Source: DATCZS01 sp036525795 (lineage in GTDB: Bacteria; Actinomycetota; Acidimicrobiia; Spongiisociales; ZC4RG35). From it: a stretch of 64,000 nt of DNA. This document shows, in pieces, positions 24,861-34,117 of the stretch (its first letter is position 1; each line of letters starts with the position of its first letter). The notes beneath the pieces are model-generated. The model was not told where the DNA came from. It saw nothing but the letters and a program-made list of their open reading frames with translations, and did no database searches. The translations under genes were made by a program, and so were the position numbers. The stretch lies in NCBI GenBank assembly GCA_036525795.1, contig DATCZS010000123.1, forward strand, positions 15,264 through 79,263, given 5' to 3'.

Positions 24861-25688
24861 ATGGACATGACCCCAGAAGACTCGGGGAGGCCCCGAAGCG
24901 AACTCCCGTCGGCAATCTCGTCATTCGGGGAGATTGCCGCTCGACTGCGAGGCGCCACCCCGGCGGTGTTCCTCGACTACGACGGCGTGCTGACCCCCAT
25001 CGTCGCCCACCCCGATCTGGCGGTGATCCCCCCATCCATGCGCGACACGGTGACCCGGCTCGCCACCCGGGTCACCGTCGCCGTGATCAGCGGACGAGAC
25101 ACCGAAGACGTACGGGCGAAGGTCGGGGTGGCGGGTGTCTACTACGCCGGGAGCCACGGCTTCGACATCGTCGATCCAGGGGGCCGCCCGGTGGGCGGCC
25201 TCGACCGCTTCAACCGGTACCTCGCCCCCCTGGGGGCGGCCGCAGACGCCATCGAGGACGCCACGCCGCAGTACCCCGGCACCCACGTCGAGCGCAAGCG
25301 ATTCGCGGTGGCAGTCCACTTCCGGCAGGCGGATCCTGCGGCAGGGCCGGAGCTGGAGAAGCTCGTCCGCCAGGTGGCGCGCCGTACCCCGGGACTGACG
25401 GTCACCGGGGGGAAGAAGATCTTCGAGGTGCGGCCAGATGTCGACTGGGACAAGGGCCGAGCCCTCGTGTGGCTCCTCCGCGAACTGGACATGGATCGGC
25501 CCGATGTCATCCCCGTGTACCTGGGTGACGACGTCACCGACGAGGACGCCTTCCGGGCGATCCGCGCCTCGGGGATCGGAATCGTCGTCGGCCACGACGG
25601 GCCGCCGAGTCTCGCCCGGTACCGCCTCGACGACACGGCTGCCGTCGAGAGGTTGCTCACCCTCCTCCACGACGAGGCGGCTCCATGA
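24861..25688 (+). CDS. otsB: Trehalose-6-phosphate phosphatase
   Basis: Removes phosphate from trehalose 6-phosphate. A 275-residue HAD-superfamily protein with nucleophile motif FLDYDGVLTPIV, AVISGRD, the HVERKRFAVAVHFR cap segment, and the acidic YLGDDVTDEDAFRAI motif. The matching synthase is not in the window. ATG 24861 and an in-frame ATG 24867 are both possible. A ten-codon frame from ATG 24841 ends in a TGA that overlaps ATG 24867. Confidence 0.92.
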   Translation: MDMTPEDSGRPRSELPSAISSFGEIAARLRGATPAVFLDYDGVLTPIVAHPDLAVIPPSMRDTVTRLATRVTVAVISGRDTEDVRAKVGVAGVYYAGSHGFDIVDPGGRPVGGLDRFNRYLAPLGAAADAIEDATPQYPGTHVERKRFAVAVHFRQADPAAGPELEKLVRQVARRTPGLTVTGGKKIFEVRPDVDWDKGRALVWLLRELDMDRPDVIPVYLGDDVTDEDAFRAIRASGIGIVVGHDGPPSLARYRLDDTAAVERLLTLLHDEAAP

Positions 25689-25718
25689 GCCGCCAGATGC
25701 CGGCCCGCCGGGCCCGCC

Positions 25719-28037
25719 TCAGAGCGCCATCCCCGCCTCCCGCAGCGCCCGCCACACCCGCTCGGCGGTGAAGGGGGTCTCGGTCAGCCACACTCCGGTT
25801 GCGTCGTGGACGGCGTTGGCGATGGTGGGAATCGGGGCGTTGATGCCGATCTCGGAAATCGACTTCGCCCCCATCGGGCCGGTCGGCTCGAACGACTCGA
25901 CGAGGACCACCCGCAGCGGGGGCATGTCGACGGTGCTGGGGATCTTGTACCGGGCGAAATCGGGCGTTCGGCACCGGCCGCTGTCGGTGAACACCATCTC
26001 CTCCATCAGGGCATAGCCGATCCCGTTGGCGATCGCCCCTTCCACCTGACCCTCGGCCAGGCGGGGGTTCACCGCCGTCCCGCAGTCGACCGCCGCCACG
26101 AAGTCGGCGATCTCCAGCCTGCCGGTGCGCAGGTCCACCCCCACCTCGGCGAAGCTCGCCAGGAACGGCGGCGGCGACAGTTCGGGCAGGAACGACGCCA
26201 TCGCCCCGATCTGGCGCTGGTCCTCGCCGTACAGGCTGCGCAGCGCCACCTCCGAGAGGGTGACGCTCTCCCCCTCGGGGATCCCCACCCGCTCGTCGAC
26301 CAGCTCGAGGTCTGCGGGATCGGCCTCCAGCATCGCCGCGGCCGCCTCCCTGATCTGGACGGCGACCTGGCGCGCCGCCCGCTCGACCGCCATCCCCGAG
26401 ACGTAGGTCGTCGACGAGGCGTATGCCCCGGTGTCGAACGGCGTCAGGTCGGTGTCGGATGACAGCACCACGATCTTCTCCAGCGGCACCCCCAGGACCT
26501 CGGCGGCGATCTGGGCCAGGATCGTGTCCGAACCGGTCCCGAGATCGGTGGCACCGACCGCAAGGTTGAAGGAGCCGTCGTCGTTCATCTTGAGGTTCGC
26601 CGACCCCATGTCGATCATCGGGATCCCCGACCCCTGCATGTGGATCGACATCCCGACCCCGTACACGACGTCGCCCTCCCGCCGCCTGCTCCCCCGCTTC
26701 GCCGACCAGCCGATGTGATCGGCCCCGACGCGGATGCACTCGTCGAGAACGCAGGAGGTGATGGTCTGATCGACGCCTTCCCGTCCTTCCCCGAGCGCCC
26801 GGAACATGGGCGAGGTCTCGCCGCTGCGCACGTGGTTGATCCGCCGCAGCTCCAGGGCGTCCATCCCGATCGCTTCGGCCAGGCGGTCGATCGCCGTCTC
26901 GAGCGGGAAGTACCCCTGGGTGGCCCCGTACCCGCGATAAGCGCCGCCCACCGGGAGGTTGGTGTACACGGCCTCGCCCCAGAACCGGACGTGGGCCGCC
27001 TTGTTGTACAGGGGGAGCGTCTTCGAACCGACGTTGGACAGAACGGTCAGGGCGTGGGTGCCGTAGGCGCCGGTGTTGGACAGCACGTCCATGCCGATGG
27101 CGTTGATCTTCCCGTCGCGCGTGGCTCCGAGCCGGACCCTGATCCGCATGGGATGGCGCGTCCGCGACGACACGAACTCCTCTTCCCGGTCGAACTCGAG
27201 CACGGCGGGACGTCCCGTGCGATGGGTCACCATCGCCACCAGGTCCTCGATGAGGATCTCCTGTTTCACTCCGAAGCCCCCGCCGATGCGCGGCTTCACG
27301 ACCCGAATCCGGTGGACCGGGACCTCGAGAAGGCCGGCGACGATCCGCCTCACGTGGAAGGGAACCTGGGTCGACGACACGATGACGAGCCGCTCCTCGG
27401 TGTCGAGGTAGCTCGTGGCCACGTGGGTCTCGAGCGGAGCGTGCTGGCCGTAGTGGGTCTCGCAGGTGACGTCCACCACCGCGTCCGCCTCGGCCAGGCC
27501 GGTTTCGATGTCTCCCGAAGTGGCCACCACGTGTGACGCACAGTTCCGCTCGGCGGCCCACACGTCCAATGCGTCGGTCTCGTCGTGGATCACCGGGGCG
27601 CCGTCGGCGACGGCCTGGTCGATGGACAGCACCGGCTCGAGCATCTCGTACTCGACTTCGATCGCCTGACAGGCTTCGCGTGCCGTCTCCGGCGAGTCGG
27701 CGGCCACCGCCGCCACCCGGTCGCCTACGAAGCGCACCTTGGTGTCGAACATGCGGGCGTCATAAGGAGACGGCTCGGGATACCCCTGTCCGGCGGTGGT
27801 GTATCGCCTGGAGGGAGTGTTCATGTGCGTGAGCACCAGGGCCACACCCTGCATCTCCTCGGCCGCCGACACGTCGATCGACCTGATGCGGGCGTGGGCG
27901 TGGGGGCTCCTCAGCAGCGCAACGTGGAGGAGGCCCTGGCGTTCGGTCATGTCTGCGACGAACACCGGCCGGCCGGTGGCCAGTGCCCGGCCGTCCACCC
28001 GGCGCTCGCTCTGGCCGACGACCGCGTACTTCCCCAT
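25719..28037 (-). CDS. Xanthine dehydrogenase family, molybdopterin-binding subunit (first set)
   Basis: Catalytic subunit of 772 residues, expected to hydroxylate a purine using molybdenum cofactor. The N-terminal domain spans about 1-130; the cofactor loops include RIGGGFGVKQE (250-260) and GAYRGYGATQ (Arg368 region), and the probable catalytic Glu lies in GAKSISEIGIN around 722-732. The CO-dehydrogenase signature AYRCSFR is absent. It resembles the E. coli XdhD/XdhA group. It is the last gene of the eight-gene minus-strand operon; its ATG overlaps the 2Fe-2S subunit stop (TGATG). The exact purine substrate is not decided. Confidence 0.88.
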   Translation of the reverse strand: MGKYAVVGQSERRVDGRALATGRPVFVADMTERQGLLHVALLRSPHAHARIRSIDVSAAEEMQGVALVLTHMNTPSRRYTTAGQGYPEPSPYDARMFDTKVRFVGDRVAAVAADSPETAREACQAIEVEYEMLEPVLSIDQAVADGAPVIHDETDALDVWAAERNCASHVVATSGDIETGLAEADAVVDVTCETHYGQHAPLETHVATSYLDTEERLVIVSSTQVPFHVRRIVAGLLEVPVHRIRVVKPRIGGGFGVKQEILIEDLVAMVTHRTGRPAVLEFDREEEFVSSRTRHPMRIRVRLGATRDGKINAIGMDVLSNTGAYGTHALTVLSNVGSKTLPLYNKAAHVRFWGEAVYTNLPVGGAYRGYGATQGYFPLETAIDRLAEAIGMDALELRRINHVRSGETSPMFRALGEGREGVDQTITSCVLDECIRVGADHIGWSAKRGSRRREGDVVYGVGMSIHMQGSGIPMIDMGSANLKMNDDGSFNLAVGATDLGTGSDTILAQIAAEVLGVPLEKIVVLSSDTDLTPFDTGAYASSTTYVSGMAVERAARQVAVQIREAAAAMLEADPADLELVDERVGIPEGESVTLSEVALRSLYGEDQRQIGAMASFLPELSPPPFLASFAEVGVDLRTGRLEIADFVAAVDCGTAVNPRLAEGQVEGAIANGIGYALMEEMVFTDSGRCRTPDFARYKIPSTVDMPPLRVVLVESFEPTGPMGAKSISEIGINAPIPTIANAVHDATGVWLTETPFTAERVWRALREAGMAL

Positions 28038-28507
28038 CAGGCCCCACCCCCTTCGATGCGTTCGGCGGCGAGAAGGACGCCCTCGACGATCTTGACGTAG
28101 CCGGTGCAGCGGCACAGGTTCCCGGCCAGAGCCTCTCGCACCTCGCGTTCGGTTGGATGTGGAACGCGATCGAGCAGCTCGGCCGCCGTCAGGATGATCC
28201 CGGGGGTGCAGAACCCGCATTGGATCCCGCCGGTGTCGAGCAGCGCCGACTGCAGCGGATGCAGCCCTTCGTCGCCCGCCAGTGATTCGACCGTCGTCAC
28301 CCGGCGACCATCGACCTGGGCGGCGAACAGCAAACACGAGGTCACGGCCCGGCCGTCGACCAGCACCGCACACGTCCCGCAGTCGCCGTGGGCACACCCG
28401 TTCTTGACCCCGGCGAAGCCGCGCTCGCGCAACATCTCCATGAGCGTGGCACCCGGATGCACCTCGGCCTCGATGGCCAGTCCGTTGACCGTCAGCGAGA
28501 TCCTCAT
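28037..28507 (-). CDS. Xanthine dehydrogenase family, 2Fe-2S subunit (first set)
   Basis: A 156-residue small subunit that carries electrons from the molybdenum site to FAD. The plant-type cluster motif is NGCAHGDCGTCAVLVDG with a later Cys in SCLL; the second cluster uses CGFCTPGIILTA and NLCRCTGY. ATG 28507 overlaps the FAD-subunit stop by ATGA and its stop overlaps the large-subunit start, so the three subunits should be made in step. Confidence 0.93.
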   Translation of the reverse strand: MRISLTVNGLAIEAEVHPGATLMEMLRERGFAGVKNGCAHGDCGTCAVLVDGRAVTSCLLFAAQVDGRRVTTVESLAGDEGLHPLQSALLDTGGIQCGFCTPGIILTAAELLDRVPHPTEREVREALAGNLCRCTGYVKIVEGVLLAAERIEGGGA

Positions 28508-29349
28508 GCGCCACCTCCCAGCCGGTCCCTTGCCACCCTCAGGCACCGGTCGACGAGGGTGACCGCCAGATGCGATCGGTATTCGGCCGAGGCGGTCCAG
28601 CTGGAATGGGTGGGGAGGTCGCCCGCCAGCCTGGCGGCATCCGCAATCGCCTCGTCGTCGAGGGTCGATCCGACCAGCCTGCCGGCGGCCTCGGCCAGCA
28701 CCCGGGCGACACCGGGGCCGGCCCCGACGGCGAGCCTCGCCTCGTCGACGATGCCGTCGACGGCCCGCACGCGACAGGCCGTGTTGGCGAGGGCGTGGTC
28801 GAAACCCGAGCGCGAGAACCGCAGAAATGCGGCCACCTCCTCCGCCGGCGGAGGGAGGAACACGGCGGTGACGACGTGAAGCGTGTCGTGCACCGAGTCG
28901 TGGTAGTAGGAGTCGAGCGGCAGCCGGCGGGTCTGCCCGTCGAAGACCTCGATCTCGGCATCGAGGGCCAGCAGGACGGGAACCACATCCGACAGGTACC
29001 CCCGGGCGAGATGACCGCCGATGGTTGCGGCGTTGCGCAACAGCGGCGATCCGACCTGCACGAGCATCTCGGGGATCACCCCCGAGGCCATCCGGCGGAG
29101 CTCGGGGTGCTCGAGCATTCCGGTGAGCGTCGCCATCGCCCCGATCCGGATCGTTCCGTCGCTCTCGACGTCGATCCCCTCGATACCCAGATGCGACAGG
29201 TCCACCAGCACTCGCACCTCGGCCGGACAGTGGATCGTCAGGTCGGTGCCCCCTCCCACGAGCCTCACCTGAGGGCCTTCCTGCAGGAGATGCCACACCT
29301 GCATGATCCGGTCCGGGCGGTGGAAGGCGCGGATCTGACTCACCGGCAT
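28504..29349 (-). CDS. Xanthine dehydrogenase family, FAD-binding subunit (first set)
   Basis: A 281-residue FAD subunit of the CO-dehydrogenase flavoprotein fold. FAD-binding loops are RLVGGGTDLTIH near 29-40 and LRNAATIGGHLARG near 104-117. The C-terminal CO-dehydrogenase-like domain follows. It starts 3 bases after the PLP-enzyme stop, so it belongs to the same transcript. It resembles YgfM of the E. coli cluster in position and size. Confidence 0.9.
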   Translation of the reverse strand: MPVSQIRAFHRPDRIMQVWHLLQEGPQVRLVGGGTDLTIHCPAEVRVLVDLSHLGIEGIDVESDGTIRIGAMATLTGMLEHPELRRMASGVIPEMLVQVGSPLLRNAATIGGHLARGYLSDVVPVLLALDAEIEVFDGQTRRLPLDSYYHDSVHDTLHVVTAVFLPPPAEEVAAFLRFSRSGFDHALANTACRVRAVDGIVDEARLAVGAGPGVARVLAEAAGRLVGSTLDDEAIADAARLAGDLPTHSSWTASAEYRSHLAVTLVDRCLRVARDRLGGGA

Positions 29350-29352
29350 CGT

Positions 29353-30840
29353 TCATCCTCCTCGCACACGCCGATTGAACTCGCCGATCAGATGGTCGAT
29401 CTCGTCGACCTGACCCTGCACGGTGGTCCAGTAGTCGGGGTCGTGCCACTGGGCGTCGAGCTCGGCCGTCTCGCGCCCCTGCTGCTCGATCCACGTGAAG
29501 TACTTGAGATCGTGGATGCGTCTGCGGTCCCAGTGATCGAGCTCCCGCATGTGATCCGTGCTCAGACCCATCACCCAACGACCATATGCCACCTCGGCAT
29601 CGGTGGCGGTGAATTCCCCGCGGTCGGCGTTCATCTCGGCGAGCCTGCTCCGGTACATGTCGATGGAATCCGTCGCCATCGTCAGGACCACGTCGGTCGG
29701 GCCGAGCTCGAACCACCGTGCGAACTTGATGGCGCCGATCAGGTTGGCCACCGACGAGATCCCCAGCTCGGGCAGCCGGGCGATCACCTCGTCGCCGACA
29801 CCGTGACTCGCGAGGCACTCGACGCCGGCAGGCTCGTTGAACAGCCGGACCAGCGACATCGGACCTTCGTCGTCGATGGCGATCACGACGTCGGTGTTCT
29901 TGACGTTGTGGATCCAGGGCACGTGCTTGTCGCCGATGCCCTCGATCCGATGGTCGCCGTGTCCCGAATAGAGGAGGGTCGGACACTGGAGGGCCTCACC
30001 GGCGGCGATCAGCGATCCCGGCCAGCGTTGCTTGAGCCGGTCACCCGATCCGATCGTGCCGGCCGAACCGGTCGTCAGCACCACCCCCCGGTAGCGGTCA
30101 CCGGGGCGCATCGCCTCCTCGACCACCTCGATCATGGCGCTCCCCGTGACCTCGTAGTGCCACAGGTAGTTCCCCAGTTCGTCGAACTGGTTGAAGATCA
30201 CGACGTCCTCCCCGGAGACCCGCATCCGGTTGCACTCGTCGAAGATCTCCTTCACGTTGGACTCGGTGCCCGGGGTGGTCACGATCTCTCCCGCCACCGA
30301 CTCGAGCCAGTCGAATCGCTCCCGGCTCATGCCTTCGGGAAGAATCGCGACGGACTCGCACGCCAGCAGATTCGCGTCGTACGCCCCGCCCCGGCAGTAG
30401 TTGCCGGTCGACGGCCACACCGACTTCTGACTCGTCGGATCGAACTGCCCCGTCACGAGCCGGGGAACCAGACAGCCGAAGGCGGCGCCCACCTTGTGGG
30501 CGCCCGTGGGGAACCACTTGCCGACCAGGGTGATGATCCTCGCATCCACCCCGGTGAGAGAGGGGGGAAACTCGATGGTGTTGACCGGCCCGAACGCGCC
30601 GCCGGTGGCGACCGGCTCGTTGTGCCAGTTGATGCGGAACAGGTTGAGCGGATCCAGATCCCACAAGCCCAGTCCACCCAGCCTCCCGGTCACCTCTGGC
30701 GGAATCGACGCGGGGTCGCGCATCTGCTCGAACGTCGGGACCACGATGTCGCGTTCGCCTGCCCGCCGGACGGCACGGTCGAGTGCGTCGGGTCTGATCG
30801 TCAGGTCGATCCCCCGGTTCCATCGGGCGGCGGCGGTCAT
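29353..30840 (-). CDS. Fold-type-II PLP-dependent enzyme, large form
   Basis: A 495-residue member of the cysteine-synthase/threonine-dehydratase superfamily. The Schiff-base lysine is probably Lys116 in PTGAHKVGAAF; the substrate loop is STGNYCRGG and the phosphate loop TTGSAGTIGSGD. It is about 100 residues longer than E. coli YgeX (diaminopropionate ammonia-lyase) and clearly different in detail, but it occupies the same kind of place between carbamate kinase and the xanthine dehydrogenase subunits. I infer an ammonia-lyase acting on the amino acid left after the ureido groups are removed. ATG 30840 overlaps the upstream stop (ATGA). Confidence 0.8.
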   Translation of the reverse strand: MTAAARWNRGIDLTIRPDALDRAVRRAGERDIVVPTFEQMRDPASIPPEVTGRLGGLGLWDLDPLNLFRINWHNEPVATGGAFGPVNTIEFPPSLTGVDARIITLVGKWFPTGAHKVGAAFGCLVPRLVTGQFDPTSQKSVWPSTGNYCRGGAYDANLLACESVAILPEGMSRERFDWLESVAGEIVTTPGTESNVKEIFDECNRMRVSGEDVVIFNQFDELGNYLWHYEVTGSAMIEVVEEAMRPGDRYRGVVLTTGSAGTIGSGDRLKQRWPGSLIAAGEALQCPTLLYSGHGDHRIEGIGDKHVPWIHNVKNTDVVIAIDDEGPMSLVRLFNEPAGVECLASHGVGDEVIARLPELGISSVANLIGAIKFARWFELGPTDVVLTMATDSIDMYRSRLAEMNADRGEFTATDAEVAYGRWVMGLSTDHMRELDHWDRRRIHDLKYFTWIEQQGRETAELDAQWHDPDYWTTVQGQVDEIDHLIGEFNRRVRGG

Positions 30841-32108
30841 GGGTGTCCTCCTGTCGTCGTTCCGAACACCGCCTCCACCGCGTCGAGGCGGGGACTCACG
30901 TGGTGGGCGACGTCTCCGGCGGCCTCCACTGCCCGGATCGCGGCGGGAACGTCCTTGAGTCCGGTGCCGGTGCTGACCAGCACGATGCGGTCGCGATTCA
31001 ACACGAGCCCCATTGCGGCCGCCCGCACCAGCCCGGCGTATGCCGCCGCCGCGGCCGGCTCGGCGAACACCCCCGAGGCCCTGGCCAGGAGCGGGATGGA
31101 GGCAAGGATCTCCTCGTCGGTGACCGTGACGAACGCCCCGTCGGTGTCGTGCACCGCCCGCATCGCCTTGAGCCGGTCCCTCGGCAGCCCGGCCGAGATC
31201 GAGTCGGCGACCGTGTGGGCGGCGATCGCCGGTTTGGTGAGGACGTCCTCTCCCCGGCGCCACGCCTCGGCGAGGAACGCCGAGCCCTCTGCCTGCACGC
31301 CGATCAGCCGGGGGACGTGGGTGATCCATCCCAGGGCGACGAGGTCGCGAAAGCCCTTGTGCAGGCCGCCGATGATGCACCCGTCCCCCACGGAGACGAA
31401 GACCACGTCGGGTGCCTGCCAGCCGAGTTGCTCGACGATCTCCACCGCCGCCGTCTTCTTGCCCTCCGACATGTACGGGTTGAAGCCGGTCGTGCGGTTG
31501 TACCACCCGAAGCGGTCCGCCGCCTGGAGGCACAGCTCCACCGCGTCGTCGTACGAGCCGTCCACGAGCAGCACGGTCGAGCCGTATGCCAGCAGTTGCG
31601 CCACCTTGGCCTGGGGGGCGTCCGCCGGAACGAAGATCACGTTGGGTTGCTTCACGGAGGCGCACACCCCGGCGAGGGCGGCTGCGGCGTTCCCGGTGGA
31701 AGCGGTCGTGACGACCGACGCGCCCCGTTCGGTGGCCTTCACCACCGCCACGGCACTCGCCCGGTCCTTGAGCGACCCCGTGGGCTGGACTCCCTCGTCC
31801 TTGACCCACACGTCCCGGAGACCGAGGCTCGCTGCGAGCCTCGGCGTCTCGTACAGGGGAGTCCACCCGACCCTGAGCGGAGGCACCGCAGAGGCCTGTC
31901 CGATGGGCAGCAGAGCCCGGTACCGCCACATCGACTCGATCCCCGATTGCGCCACTCCGCCGCGGCTGAAGCCTGACTCGATGCGGTCGTAGTCGTAGGC
32001 CACGTCGAGGGTCCCGTCTGCGCCGTGGTCGGGACACACGTAGTCCACTTCATCTGCGGCGTAGCGCGATCCGCAGATCATGCAGTCGAGCCCCAGCACG
32101 TGGTTCAT
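30837..32108 (-). CDS. Threonine synthase-like PLP enzyme with N-terminal zinc-ribbon-like motif
   Basis: A 423-residue fold-type-II PLP enzyme. The N-terminus has Cys9, Cys12, Cys25 and His28 in a small zinc-ribbon-like arrangement. The PLP lysine is in QPTGSLKDRASA, with STGNAAAALAG and a late STGTGLKD. Overall it looks like threonine synthase, but its place between carbamate kinase and a second PLP enzyme in a purine cluster argues for a catabolic role, for example on 2,3-diaminopropionate or a ureido derivative. That is inference. It overlaps the next gene by ATGA. Confidence 0.82.
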   Translation of the reverse strand: MNHVLGLDCMICGSRYAADEVDYVCPDHGADGTLDVAYDYDRIESGFSRGGVAQSGIESMWRYRALLPIGQASAVPPLRVGWTPLYETPRLAASLGLRDVWVKDEGVQPTGSLKDRASAVAVVKATERGASVVTTASTGNAAAALAGVCASVKQPNVIFVPADAPQAKVAQLLAYGSTVLLVDGSYDDAVELCLQAADRFGWYNRTTGFNPYMSEGKKTAAVEIVEQLGWQAPDVVFVSVGDGCIIGGLHKGFRDLVALGWITHVPRLIGVQAEGSAFLAEAWRRGEDVLTKPAIAAHTVADSISAGLPRDRLKAMRAVHDTDGAFVTVTDEEILASIPLLARASGVFAEPAAAAAYAGLVRAAAMGLVLNRDRIVLVSTGTGLKDVPAAIRAVEAAGDVAHHVSPRLDAVEAVFGTTTGGHP

Positions 32109-32127
32109 GCCGGCTCCTTCGCCCGTC

Positions 32128-33075
32128 TCATGGCGTGATCCGCGTCCCGGTGTGGCCGGCCAGGGCTCTGTCGATCTGATCGGGACTGGTGATGATGGCC
32201 TGAGACCCCCCGCCTTCCAGGAAGTCGACGACCGCCTCGATCTTGGGGGCCATGCTTCCCGGACGGAAGTGCCGCCCTTCCGCCAGGCGACGCTTCGCCT
32301 CGTCGAGGGTGAGGTGGTCGACCCACCGCTGATCGGGGGTCCCGAAGTCGAGCGCAACGCGTTCCACCGAGGTCGAGATCAACAGGAGGTCTGCGGCGAT
32401 CTCCCTGGCGAGCAAGGCAGAGGCCCGGTCTTTGTCGATCACGGCCGGAACTCCCCGCAGGTTGCCTGCCCCGTCGGACACGACCGGAATGCCGCCGCCC
32501 CCACAGGCGATCACCACGAACCCGCCGTCGAGAAGGAACCGGATCGCCTCGATCTCCACGATTCTCATCGGCAGCGGAGATGCGACCACGCGCCGCCATC
32601 CCCGCCCCGCGTCCTCCACCACCTCCCAGCCGTCCATCCGGGCCCTCGTCTCGGCCTCTTGGGCCGTCAGGAACGAGCCGATCGGCTTGGACGGCAGACG
32701 GAAGGCCGGATCGTCCGGGTCGACCTCCACCTGGGTGACGACGGTGACGGCCTCCTTGGCGATGCCAAGACGCCGAAAGTCACCGACCAGGTTCTGCTGA
32801 AGCAGATAGCCGATCGCCCCTTGTGTGTCCGCCCCGCACACGTCGAGCGGCACCTCGTGCAGCTCGTTGCGCGCCAGTTCCGAGCGGCGCAGGATGAATC
32901 CGATCTGGGGCCCGTTGCCGTGGGTGATCACCACCTCACATCCGTGGGCAACGAGATTGGCGATGTGATGATCCGTCTCGGCCGCGGCCAGGTACTGGTC
33001 CTCGACCGTCTGGTGCTCCGGATCGGTGATGAGGCTGTTGCCTCCGATCGCCACCACCACCCGCTGATGTTCCAT
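32128..33075 (-). CDS. Carbamate kinase (YqeA/ArcC type)
   Basis: Transfers phosphate from carbamoyl phosphate to ADP, giving ATP, CO2 and ammonia. The 315-residue protein shows VVAIGGNSLI, HGNGPQIGFIL, VVIACGGGGIPVV and IDKDRASALLA, all typical. ATG 33075 was chosen because VVVAIGGN follows within six residues; the open frame extends upstream without conserved sequence. Two carbamoyltransferases directly upstream would supply carbamoyl phosphate. No arginine deiminase gene is near. Confidence 0.94.
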   Translation of the reverse strand: MEHQRVVVAIGGNSLITDPEHQTVEDQYLAAAETDHHIANLVAHGCEVVITHGNGPQIGFILRRSELARNELHEVPLDVCGADTQGAIGYLLQQNLVGDFRRLGIAKEAVTVVTQVEVDPDDPAFRLPSKPIGSFLTAQEAETRARMDGWEVVEDAGRGWRRVVASPLPMRIVEIEAIRFLLDGGFVVIACGGGGIPVVSDGAGNLRGVPAVIDKDRASALLAREIAADLLLISTSVERVALDFGTPDQRWVDHLTLDEAKRRLAEGRHFRPGSMAPKIEAVVDFLEGGGSQAIITSPDQIDRALAGHTGTRITP

Positions 33076-33134
33076 CTCCTCGCTCGCTCCCTCCTCTTCT
33101 CCGACACCCGACACCGCCCGCCTCCGGAGCGGGC

Positions 33135-34109
33135 TCACATGGTGAGGGCCATCACGGCCTTCTGGACGTGGAGGCGGTTCTCCGCCTGGTCGTAGACGGC
33201 GCTCTGCGGGCCGTCGATCACGGTGTCGGTCACCTCGATGTTGCGGTCGGCGGGCAGCGGGTGCATGTAGATCGCGCCCGGGTCGGCCAGCGCCATCCGC
33301 TCCGTGTCGGTGATCCAGTCCTGGTATCTCGCACCGATCGCGGCGGACTCGGCCTCGTCGGCGGTGGCGAGCATCGCTCCCCACGACTTGGCGTAGACGA
33401 CGTCTGCGCCCCGCATCCCCGCTGCGAAGTCCTCCACGACCTCGAACCCCCCTCCTGCCCGTTTGGCGTTCTCGGCCGCCTGATCCATGACGTCGTCCAT
33501 GAGCGCGAACTCGGGAGGCCGGGTGAGGCGCACATCCATTCCGAACCGCGTGGCGAGGAGGATCAGGCTCTGCGGCACCGAGAGCGGCTTCTGGTAGCTG
33601 GAGGCGTACGCATAGCTGACGTCCAGCGTCACCCGGCGGGGATCCCCCTTCTTCTCGATGATCGTCATCAGGTCGGCCAGCGCCTGGAACGGATGGAACC
33701 AATCGCACTGCATGTTGAGGACCGGGACGCGCGACGCCGCCGCCACGTCCCGGATGTACCCGTTTCCCACCCCCCAGTCGACCTGTCGTATGGCGATGCC
33801 GTCGTTGTAACGGCCGAGGATCTCTCCGATCTCCTTGGCGGTGTCGCCATGAGCGATCTGGGTCGTCTTCGACTCGATGAACTGGGCGTGACCGCCCAGC
33901 TGTGCCATGCCCGCCTCGAAGCTGGCCCTCGTCCGCGTCGACGAGAAGAAGAACAGCATTGCGAGCACCTTGTCACGAAGGATCGGGTGGGCCTCGCCGA
34001 GAGCCCTCCGGCGCTTGAGATCGAATGCCACCTCCAGAACCGAGTCGAGCTCGTCCTTGGTCCACTCCTGGGTGGTGATCATGTCGCGCCCGCGCAAGCC
34101 GGTCTGCAT
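33135..34109 (-). CDS. YgeW-like (knotted) carbamoyltransferase
   Basis: A 324-residue carbamoyltransferase. The carbamoyl-phosphate site is SSTRTRASFE near 55-64 and FHPFQALADL. Segments TQIAHGDTAKE, SYQKPLSVPQ, TRFGMDV, NAKRAGGGF, VYAKSW and YMHPLPADR closely parallel E. coli YgeW rather than ornithine or aspartate enzymes. YgeW belongs to the cluster required for anaerobic purine/urate breakdown, where it is thought to phosphorolyse a ureido compound. ATG 34109 has GAGGTGA just upstream; an in-frame ATG at 34082 is a second choice. Confidence 0.87.
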   Translation of the reverse strand: MQTGLRGRDMITTQEWTKDELDSVLEVAFDLKRRRALGEAHPILRDKVLAMLFFFSSTRTRASFEAGMAQLGGHAQFIESKTTQIAHGDTAKEIGEILGRYNDGIAIRQVDWGVGNGYIRDVAAASRVPVLNMQCDWFHPFQALADLMTIIEKKGDPRRVTLDVSYAYASSYQKPLSVPQSLILLATRFGMDVRLTRPPEFALMDDVMDQAAENAKRAGGGFEVVEDFAAGMRGADVVYAKSWGAMLATADEAESAAIGARYQDWITDTERMALADPGAIYMHPLPADRNIEVTDTVIDGPQSAVYDQAENRLHVQKAVMALTM

Positions 34110-34117
34110 CGCTCACC

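Noticed and set aside
28570..31992. 1140-codon plus-strand frame opposite the FAD subunit and PLP genes
   Set aside because: Low-complexity charged composition and no motif, while the minus strand encodes well-matched enzymes over the same bases.
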